DNA from: Paractinoplanes lichenicola | GTDB lineage: Bacteria > Actinomycetota > Actinomycetes > Mycobacteriales > Micromonosporaceae | Assembly: GCF_016785085.1 (NCBI RefSeq) | Contig: NZ_JAENHO010000011.1 | Span: 1 to 64,000 of the forward strand | DNA: 64,000 nucleotides | Direction: 5' to 3' | Shown: piece after piece, positions 9,401 through 15,162 of the stretch | How positions within the stretch are numbered: position 1 is the stretch's first letter | Layout of the letters: every line of letters begins with the position of its first letter | Notes under the pieces: model-generated | Told to the model about the DNA's origin: nothing | Seen by the model: the letters and a program-made list of their open reading frames with translations, nothing else | The model's database searches: none | Position numbers and translations under genes: made by a program

Positions 9401-9628
9401 GTCAGCCCCGCCGATGGTTTCCGTGTGCGCCTTGCACTCTGCACGTAACGCCTTCTCCTCGAACTCGTGAACTCCGACGATATCGAGTTCGCGGCCGCTT
9501 CGCGCCAGGTCGTACTGGAGGTCGACGAATCCCAAAGAATGGAAAAGGTCCCCCATCAAGCGCGTAAGGATGTCGCCCTTCTCGTTCGAGTTGCCCGATA
9601 CAACTCGAATTTTTGGAATCTCGTCCAT
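6482..9628 (-). CDS. Restriction-endonuclease-like / NACHT NTPase, candidate antiphage protein
   Basis: A 1048-residue protein. Residues about 15-110 form an Mrr/PD-(D/E)xK nuclease-like domain: LMGDLFHSLGF helix, GRELDIVG, then RAECKAH supplying the ExK pair. A NACHT domain follows, with Walker A GPPGSGKST (about 320) and Walker B LFLLLDGLDEIGD (about 405). The C-terminal 500 residues are helical and may be the sensor. NACHT-nuclease STANDs are known bacterial antiphage proteins that cut nucleic acid on sensing phage. Base composition is clearly lower in GC than the neighbours, which suggests transfer. GGGAG lies 6 bases before the ATG. It appears monocistronic. Confidence 0.8.
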   Translation of the reverse strand: MDEIPKIRVVSGNSNEKGDILTRLMGDLFHSLGFVDLQYDLARSGRELDIVGVHEFEEKALRAECKAHTETIGGADVNKFAGVLQAEQNRTAQPVSGYFISLSGFTAPAIEQESEFARRRIALIGPAQLCDRLQKSGFLVSRDRAIDSARRVVSRSLPEGLSVRSVEIVASRLGWAWGIYYGVGPGAPSHACFIHADGHALSAATASPLLAQEGCVIAGSPVASDQVREAASVYRDYLCREFGSITLEGLQADQEIGGRRFRLENLYVPTRLTDTPESTVVDEDPDYSHADVNDHEYQSASTSRGVALGKALSSHARLAILGPPGSGKSTLIKRLAVAYASEPRREEIRDGLPVLRCLPIVVRCRQITGRSAYSIVHMLEEQISRAERPDLRAAFSQAVHEALRDGSLFLLLDGLDEIGDIAEKLQFAAQLRTFMAVYPAVRLVTTSREAGFRPIAGTVAEMCTTYFVHELSDDDIENLSVAWHRVTVGQSSEVEKDARRLAVSICSIDRVRRLASNPLLLTILFLVRRGVGQMPRRRSVLYGKAVEVLLMTWNVEGHSPVDPDEALPQLGFVAYAMMTEGKQSISESELRNLLRKARSEMPDLLMHARLSVSEMIAKIEERSSLLTLAGHDVRDGTLQAIYEFKHLTFQEYLCARAVAEGWLPAKLAELPTIELIKPYLAELSWHEVVVLTAALSGRNASTVMAELISSVSKIPAPSESAAESWNRYSSATLPYIENIAGCLADDVPVTPLLLEKALSLIVHTSEHGNLALDIIGSRYELSLREYVAGAVKSSGYIDQAMSVFVNLNGAKFAGEPVASLLSSCVVLLQGAEEDELLQGLALLVFVCLHRGSALEALVPVPVGYSTRSQLRRPAELAASLLYSGKLGVSGRVLALWAIGWSGQNIRSVRVNNKLQQWLLRSWMERDGDYEEQIPWALMSTPLTGKWGFEALGVEPAVLNSFLNARLESSEREEFRRIRCAVFLCSFYLELPWSREELTEAIKSDVVLSYARQRVEVEFIVRLLKACGESRDNINRINSRTYPRPRLGA

Positions 9629-9770
9629 TTACCGCTCCCACGAGAGGCGACTTGCGGCCCGTCAGGTCTGCTTGCAGAGACGCTTAGTATTCCCCCGCGA
9701 GTGGGTTTTGTCATCCACACGAAACACGATGGGGCCCGGCCGCGGCCTCCTTCATGCCGTCGACAGCCGA

Positions 9771-9784
9771 CGTTCGCTCGAACG
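9771..9784. promoter_or_regulatory. Inverted repeat upstream of the NACHT gene
   Basis: CGTTCG-CT-CGAACG is a perfect 6-bp inverted repeat about 145 bp before the NACHT start. The 290 bp between that start and the DUF4386 gene (9629-9918) hold no gene I can support and must contain the NACHT promoter. A binding-site role for the palindrome is a guess. Confidence 0.3.
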
Positions 9785-9918
9785 AGTCTGCGGACTTCTC
9801 ATTACTTCGAGTGATCATTCAGGTACTGAAACGGCTTGATGGGGCCGGCCGATCGGTTGCAATACATGAGGCGCCACAGTCTTCCCGAGGAAGTTCCTCG
9901 CCCGGTTCCGAACGAGAA

Positions 9919-10635
9919 CTACGCGGCTTGGTTCGATCCAGTTTGCCTGGTCGGTGCGGTCTCGTCGCTGATGACCTGAGCATTTCGCGCACCCGTGACG
10001 GTGCGCCGAACGCCGACGATCAGCAGGTAGCCGATCATCCAGAACTCGCCGATGGTGGCCGGGTACGCCAGCAGGTCGGCGATCAAGGCGGCGTCGGGCA
10101 AGGCGTAGCGGAGGAAGGCGCTCAAGACGTAGCCGGCGCCGCCGGCGATGAGGAGCCAGCCGAGGGCTCGGGGCATCAGGCCGGAGCTCAGCACGCACCA
10201 GCCCATCGGGATCAGCCAGAGGCCGAAGAAGATGGCGCCCACGCCCCAGAGGTGGTCGCTGGCCAGGTAGAGGGTCTGCACCAGGGCGGCCGGGTCGCCG
10301 TACGGATCCTCCGCCACCGACAAGGCCGTAGCCAGCAGGGCCGCGCTGATCAGGATGGCGAACGCGTTGGCCAGGCCGAAGGCGGCGATTCCGAACGCGG
10401 CCGGCTGCCGGAAGAGGCGGTGGAACCAGACGGCCGCGAGGGCCTGCGTCAGCACGGTGAGGAGCTCGAAGACTATGCCCGCGCGGGCCAGCGACGGGTC
10501 GGCGACCAGGTTGGCCAGCGTGGCCGCGGCATTGTCCGGGTCGAAGAGTTGCGGGCGGATGAGCAGGAAACCGAACGCGCCACCGATGGCGAGCCCGAGA
10601 TAGAGGAGCCCGGTGACGCGGGCCGTACGGATCAT
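9919..10635 (-). CDS. DUF4386 family membrane protein
   Basis: A 238-residue integral membrane protein with six predicted helices. The RTARVTGLLYLGLAIGGAFG start and the DHLWGVGAIFFGLWLIPMG segment are typical of DUF4386. The function of the family is unknown; members are often paired with transcriptional regulators. It is divergent from a TetR gene 52 bp away and shares the two operator palindromes in between, so it is the probable target of that regulator. Confidence 0.85.
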   Translation of the reverse strand: MIRTARVTGLLYLGLAIGGAFGFLLIRPQLFDPDNAAATLANLVADPSLARAGIVFELLTVLTQALAAVWFHRLFRQPAAFGIAAFGLANAFAILISAALLATALSVAEDPYGDPAALVQTLYLASDHLWGVGAIFFGLWLIPMGWCVLSSGLMPRALGWLLIAGGAGYVLSAFLRYALPDAALIADLLAYPATIGEFWMIGYLLIVGVRRTVTGARNAQVISDETAPTRQTGSNQAA

Positions 10636-10647
10636 GACGCCTCCCAG

Positions 10648-10680
10648 CCTTACGTTGTAAGGTAACCATACGTTGTAAGG
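10648..10680. promoter_or_regulatory. Paired operator palindromes for the divergent TetR regulator
   Basis: CCTTACGTTGTAAGG at 10648-10662 is a perfect 6-bp inverted repeat with a 3-bp centre. The same word with one mismatch, CCATACGTTGTAAGG, is at 10666-10680. The centres are 18 bp apart, less than two helical turns. The sites fill the gap between divergent genes and end 7 bp before the tetR GTG, as expected for autorepression. Confidence 0.75.
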
Positions 10681-10687
10681 TCAAGCC

Positions 10688-11344
10688 GTGGCGACGAGGA
10701 CTCCGCTGACCCGCGAGCGTGTGCTGGAGGCGGCCGTCGCGCTGGCCGATCGGGACGGGCTGGCCAAGCTGACCATGCGCGGGCTCGCTGCCGACCTGGG
10801 CGTCGAGGCGATGTCGCTCTATCACCACCTGCCGGCCAAGCAGGCCCTGCTCGACGGAGTGGTGGAGACCCTGCTGACCGAGGTGAGCGCCGCCGTCGCC
10901 GCCGAGGACGAGAAGGATTGGCGCGCCCACCTGCGCAATCAGTTCCTGAAGGCCCGGCGGGTCATGCTGCGGCACCCGTGGGCGCCGGGCCTGATCAGCT
11001 CACGGACGTCCGTACCGCCGACGGTCTTCGCCTACTACGACGGCATCGTGGCCACCCTCGTCAGGGCGGGCTTCGACTATCACCTCGCGCACCGGGCGCT
11101 GCACGCCTTCGGCAGCATGCCGCTCGGCTTCGCGCAAGAGATCTTCACGGTGGGCGAGACGGGGGGCGACTCCGAAGCCGACATGGCCGCCATGGCCCAG
11201 GCGCTGCCCAACATCACGGCGATGGTCGCGTCCGAGATCCACAACGTCACCGACCCCACGCTGGGCTGGTGCGACACCCAGACCGAGTTCGAGTTCACCC
11301 TCGACCTGCTGCTCGACGGCCTCGAAAGAAAGCGGAAAGGCTAG
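10688..11344 (+). CDS. TetR family regulator (tetracycline-repressor-like C-terminal domain)
   Basis: A 218-residue protein. The N-terminal helix-turn-helix reads LTRERVLEAAVALADRDGL...LTMRGLAADLGVEAMSLYHHL, the TetR/AcrR signature with its SLYHH recognition helix. The remainder resembles the TetR_C type-1 ligand domain. The GTG start has no usable Shine-Dalgarno site and lies 7 bp after the operator, so the transcript may be leaderless. It probably represses itself and the divergent DUF4386 gene. The stop codon lies inside the terminator palindrome. Confidence 0.9.
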   Translation: MATRTPLTRERVLEAAVALADRDGLAKLTMRGLAADLGVEAMSLYHHLPAKQALLDGVVETLLTEVSAAVAAEDEKDWRAHLRNQFLKARRVMLRHPWAPGLISSRTSVPPTVFAYYDGIVATLVRAGFDYHLAHRALHAFGSMPLGFAQEIFTVGETGGDSEADMAAMAQALPNITAMVASEIHNVTDPTLGWCDTQTEFEFTLDLLLDGLERKRKG

Positions 11345-11404
11345 GGTCCGTTTTGTACCTGTGGCGGGGCTGCGGCCGGGCCCCAGTGACAAAACGGACC
11401 CTAG
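11341..11404. terminator. Bidirectional terminator-like palindrome containing both convergent stop codons
   Basis: The 16-base arms CTAGGGTCCGTTTTGT (11341-11356) and ACAAAACGGACCCTAG (11389-11404) are perfect reverse complements around a 32-base GC-rich loop that can form its own hairpin. The TAG of tetR (11342-11344) and the TAG of the convergent cyclase gene (11401-11403, minus strand) both lie in the arms. The T-run GTTTTGT sits within the stem on either strand. Confidence 0.75.
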
Positions 11405-12498
11405 GCCACCCAGGGGCGTTTGGCCCGGTGGCGCTGCTTCGTGCGATACATGTCGGCATCCGCCGCGGCGGCGAGCTGGGCGAAGTCGGTTCCTGTCGGC
11501 CCGTACGCGTGTCCGATGCTCGCGCCGACCTTGCGCGGCCCGCCGCGGGTCTCGATCGGCTCGCCGAGCGCGGCGTGGATGCGTTCGGCCGTGTCGCGCA
11601 GCACCGCGTCCACGGCGCCGCCGGTCACCACCACGATGAACTCGTCGCCGCCGGCCCGGGCGAGCAGATCCTCCGGCCGGACGAGCTGGGTCATGCGATC
11701 GGCCACCGTGCGCAGCACCTCGTCGCCCGCGTCGTGGCCGCCGGCGTCGTTGACTGCCTTGAAGTCGTCGAGGTCGATCACCATCACGCCGACCTGGCCG
11801 CCGGACCGCCCGGCCAGGTCGTCGGTGAAGGCCCGCAGCAGGGCCCGGTTGGCCAGCCCGGTCAGCGGGTCGTGGGTGGCCGCGTGGGCGAGGCGGGCCC
11901 GGCTCTCGGCCAGCTCGTGGTGCAGGCGGGCGTGGTGCACGGCGATCGAGGCGTGCTGGGCGAACAGCTCGAGCATCTCGCGCTGCACCGGGCCGGGCAG
12001 CCGCCCGTCGAGGGGCAGGTCGACGCTGAGCACGCCGGCCAGCTCGCCGGTCGGGGCGGTCAGGGGCGCCAGCAGCATGTCGTCGGGGTGCCAGCCGTCC
12101 GGCGACTCGGGGATCGGGAGCGTGCCCGACGTCCAGGTGATCATGTCGTCGGGCATCGTGCTGCCGTGGCCCACGAAGAACAGCGAGCCCCACCGCTCGG
12201 CCTTGCCGAACAGCTCGTCCCAGATGGCCAGGGTCGTGCGGGTGCCGAGCAGCGAACGCCGGATCTCCTCGGTGCCGTCGGCCGAGACGACCAGGAAGTC
12301 GCCGTCGGGCTGGAGCACGTTGATGACCGCCACCTCGAACCCGGACGCCCTGGTCACCCCATGCACCACCGCGTCCATGGTCGCGGTCAGGTCGAGGCTG
12401 GCATGGACGGCCCGGCTGACCTCCTGCAGGGTGCGGAGGCCTTCGAGCTGTGCGAGGGCGTCGGACAGCCGCAAGGACAGATCCTCGATGTCTGACAA
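11401..12498 (-). CDS. GAF-GGDEF diguanylate cyclase
   Basis: A 365-residue protein. An N-terminal GAF-type sensor (about residues 20-190; EVSRAVHASLDLTATMDAVV) is joined by an ARLHHELAESRARLAHAATHD coiled segment to a GGDEF domain. DPLTGLANR and the catalytic AGGDEF are intact, so c-di-GMP synthesis is expected. The upstream RxxD I-site is not obvious. A TTG start at 12498 is favoured by GGGGAGG four bases before it; a far-upstream ATG (12546) lacks such a site. There is no membrane segment. Confidence 0.85.
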   Translation of the reverse strand: MSDIEDLSLRLSDALAQLEGLRTLQEVSRAVHASLDLTATMDAVVHGVTRASGFEVAVINVLQPDGDFLVVSADGTEEIRRSLLGTRTTLAIWDELFGKAERWGSLFFVGHGSTMPDDMITWTSGTLPIPESPDGWHPDDMLLAPLTAPTGELAGVLSVDLPLDGRLPGPVQREMLELFAQHASIAVHHARLHHELAESRARLAHAATHDPLTGLANRALLRAFTDDLAGRSGGQVGVMVIDLDDFKAVNDAGGHDAGDEVLRTVADRMTQLVRPEDLLARAGGDEFIVVVTGGAVDAVLRDTAERIHAALGEPIETRGGPRKVGASIGHAYGPTGTDFAQLAAAADADMYRTKQRHRAKRPWVA

Positions 12499-12678
12499 AC
12501 CGCCTCCCCGAGCGGGCCGGGGCATCCGTGCCGCGAGCCTGAACACCGGATCTTATCCAGTTCGCGAGGCCCGCGCGTGCCACCGTCTTCCGCGCGGACC
12601 GGCGTACGGGGAACCGGTCTTGATAGGCGCTGGTCACAGACGGTGGAAAGGCGGCGCGCGAAGTGCTTGGGTTTGTCC

Positions 12679-14571
12679 GTGAGTGAAGCCACCGAGCTGA
12701 GCGACTCCACCTCGACGACCAGGTGGAGCCATCGGGTCACGACGCCCCTGCGTGAGTTCCTGCGGACCGAGGCCGGCAGCGCCGGGGTGCTCGTGGCCGC
12801 CATCGTCGCCGCGCTGCTCTGGGCCAACCTGGCCGACGGCAGCTATGAGTCGTTCTGGGAGACCCCGGTCAGCCTGCGGTTCGGCGGCGAGGGCATCGAG
12901 CTGGGCCTGCGGGAATGGGTCAACAGCGGCCTGATGACGCTGTTCTTCCTGGTGGTGGGGCTGGAGGCGCGGCGCGAGTTCGACCTGGGCGATTTGCGCG
13001 ACCGGCGCCGGTTCGTGCTGCCGGCGCTGGCCGGGGCGGCCGGGATGGTGCTGCCGATCGGCATCTTCCTGGCCTTCAACCACGGCGGGCCGGGCGCGGC
13101 GGGCTGGGGCGCGGCGATGTCGACCGACACGGCGCTCGCGCTGGGCCTGCTCGCGCTGGTCGGGCGTAACGTGCCCGTGCAGGCGCGGCTGTTCCTGGTG
13201 ACGGTGTCCGTCGTGGACGACGTGGTCGCGCTGATCGTGATCGCGGTGGCCTACTCGGAGGAGTTCCACCTGATGCCGCTGCTGCTGGCGGCCGCGGTCT
13301 ACGGGTTCACCCTGCTGCTGGTCCGGGCCGGCGTCCGCAGCGGCTTCATCTACCTGCCGTTCTGCCTGGTCATCTGGGGCGCGACGCTGCAGAGCGGGGT
13401 CGACCCGGTGGTCTCGGGGCTGGCGATCGGCCTGGCCGCGGCCGCCTACACCCCCGCCCGGGGCGAGCTCGAGCAGGCCAGCGACCTGTTCCGCTCGTTC
13501 CGCGAGCAGCCCACGGCCGAGTTGGCCCGGTTCGCCCGGATCGGCGTGCTGCGCTCCCTGTCCCCCAACGACCGTTTGACCCGTACGTGGTCCGGCGTGT
13601 CGAGCTATCTGATCGTCCCGCTGTTCGGCCTGGCCAACGCGGGCATCGTGATCCATGGCGACTTTCTGGGCCAGGCTCTCATGTCCTCGGTCACCGTGGG
13701 CATCTTCCTCGCGTACGTGGTGGGCAAGCCGATCGCCATCACCGGCGTCTCCGCCCTGGTCACCCGGCTCAGCGGCGGCCGCATCCGCCCCGGCGCGGGC
13801 TGGGCGTCGGTGCTGGGCACGGGCACGATCGCCGGCATGGGCTTCACGGTGTCGTTCCTGATCGCGAACCTGGCGCTGGAGGAGCCGCAGCTGTCCGAGG
13901 CCAAGCTGGGCCTGCTGCTCGGCATCGTCGCGTCGTCGGTGGTCACGTGGGCCGTCTTCTTCGTGACGAGCCGCCTGCCCAAGCCGCGCAAGGCGGTGGC
14001 GCTGCTGGGCGACGTCGACGAGCTGACCGACCTGATCCCCGAGGTCGACCCCGACCGCGACCACGTACGGGGCCCGGCTGAGGCCTCGGTGACCCTGGTC
14101 GAGTACGGCGACTTCCAGTGCCCGTACTGCGGGCGCGCCGAGCCGACCGTACGGGAACTGATGACCGACGACGACCTGCGTTACGTCTGGCGGCACCTGC
14201 CGCTGACCGACGTGCACCCCCAGGCCCAGCTGGCCGCGCAGGCCGCCGAGGCCGCGGGCCTGCAGGGGCAATTCTGGGAGATGCACGACCTGCTGATCGA
14301 CCGCCAGGAGCACCTGCGGATCGCCGACCTGATCGCCTACGCCGGGGAGCTCGGCCTCGACCAGGACCGCTTCCACGCCGACATGATGCAGCCGATCTGC
14401 AAGGACCACATCACCGCGGACCTGGAATCGGCCGACCTCAGCGGCGTGTCAGGCACGCCCACGTTCTTCATCAACGGCCGCCGCCACTACGGGGCGTACG
14501 ACGTGGCCACGCTGAAGGAGGCGATCCGCGTGGCCCGCGTACGGGCGAAGATCGCCGCCAAACGCCGCTGA
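12679..14571 (+). CDS. nhaA: NhaA Na+/H+ antiporter fused to a DsbA/thioredoxin-like domain
   Basis: A 630-residue protein. Residues about 1-410 are NhaA: STDTALALGLLALVG and VVDDVVALIVIA with the two transport aspartates, and GIFLAYVVGKPIAI. Residues about 450-625 are a DsbA-like thioredoxin fold with EYGDFQCPYCG (CPYC redox pair) and the cis-proline loop SGTPTFFING. NhaA exchanges Na+ (or Li+) for protons. Such fusions are known in actinobacteria and some proteobacteria; the partner of the redox domain is unknown. GTG at 12679 is chosen because upstream codons lack homology. Confidence 0.9.
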   Translation: MSEATELSDSTSTTRWSHRVTTPLREFLRTEAGSAGVLVAAIVAALLWANLADGSYESFWETPVSLRFGGEGIELGLREWVNSGLMTLFFLVVGLEARREFDLGDLRDRRRFVLPALAGAAGMVLPIGIFLAFNHGGPGAAGWGAAMSTDTALALGLLALVGRNVPVQARLFLVTVSVVDDVVALIVIAVAYSEEFHLMPLLLAAAVYGFTLLLVRAGVRSGFIYLPFCLVIWGATLQSGVDPVVSGLAIGLAAAAYTPARGELEQASDLFRSFREQPTAELARFARIGVLRSLSPNDRLTRTWSGVSSYLIVPLFGLANAGIVIHGDFLGQALMSSVTVGIFLAYVVGKPIAITGVSALVTRLSGGRIRPGAGWASVLGTGTIAGMGFTVSFLIANLALEEPQLSEAKLGLLLGIVASSVVTWAVFFVTSRLPKPRKAVALLGDVDELTDLIPEVDPDRDHVRGPAEASVTLVEYGDFQCPYCGRAEPTVRELMTDDDLRYVWRHLPLTDVHPQAQLAAQAAEAAGLQGQFWEMHDLLIDRQEHLRIADLIAYAGELGLDQDRFHADMMQPICKDHITADLESADLSGVSGTPTFFINGRRHYGAYDVATLKEAIRVARVRAKIAAKRR

Positions 14572-14621
14572 CTTGCTGACCCCGCCATCGGGCGAGGACA
14601 AGCTGGCGGTCAGCAGCTGAA

Positions 14622-14660
14622 CGCTGGTGCGGGACCCGGGCATTCAGGCCCGCACCAGCG
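14622..14660. terminator. Hairpin between convergent genes
   Basis: CGCTGGTGCGGG (14622-14633) and CCCGCACCAGCG (14649-14660) form a perfect 12-bp stem with a 15-base loop, between the nhaA fusion (ends 14571) and a convergent secreted-protein gene (ends 14692). An imperfect second stem (GCTGACC...GGTCAGC, about 14577-14617) lies just before it. There is no T-tract, which is usual in high-GC actinobacteria. Confidence 0.65.
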
Positions 14661-14691
14661 CTCAGAGTCGTTCACGCCTCCCGATCGGAGG

Positions 14692-15042
14692 TCAGCCGAA
14701 CCACTGGCGGTCGTAGCTGAACACGATGGCCGTGTCGCCGTTGCTGCAGGCGGCTTCGCTCCACTGGCCGCTGCCGACCCCCCACCACAGGCCGCGCTTC
14801 CAGTAGTCGCTCGTGGGCCAGGTGGCGTCGCACTTGACCGCGGCGCGGTACTGGCCGGTGCCGGACGTGCAGATCGCCCGGCCGACGGTGTACCAGCCGC
14901 CCCGTTCGGCCCGGCAGTTGGTCGGCTCGGCCGCGGCCGGGCCGACGCCGGCCAGCGCGACGGTCCCGGTCGTCAGCATGGCCACGGCGGCCAGGCCGGT
15001 CAGCGCGGTGCGAACACGTCGTCCTGGTGCGAGGTTGAGCAT
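14692..15042 (-). CDS. Small secreted protein
   Basis: A 116-residue protein with a signal peptide (RRVRTALTGLAAVAMLTTG, cleavage probably after PAAAEP at about 37-40). The mature part is about 78 residues, has four cysteines (TNCR, AICT, VKCD, AACS) that could make two disulfides, and is rich in Trp and Tyr. It resembles small exported actinobacterial proteins of unknown role. It is divergent from the NB-ARC regulator. Confidence 0.7.
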   Translation of the reverse strand: MLNLAPGRRVRTALTGLAAVAMLTTGTVALAGVGPAAAEPTNCRAERGGWYTVGRAICTSGTGQYRAAVKCDATWPTSDYWKRGLWWGVGSGQWSEAACSNGDTAIVFSYDRQWFG

Positions 15043-15162
15043 GAGATTCCCCCTAGGTCGACCGCAGATGCGGTTGCTTACCGACGACTATCCGAGATGG
15101 ACGGGCGGGCCGGGTTCGTTCCCGGACGATCCCGGATGCGGGCGATGGCTACAGTGAGAGCC

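Noticed and set aside
12577..14571. Upstream ATG at 12577 for the NhaA fusion
   Set aside because: The first 34 codons are Arg-rich and unlike NhaA N-termini; GTG 12679 fits better.
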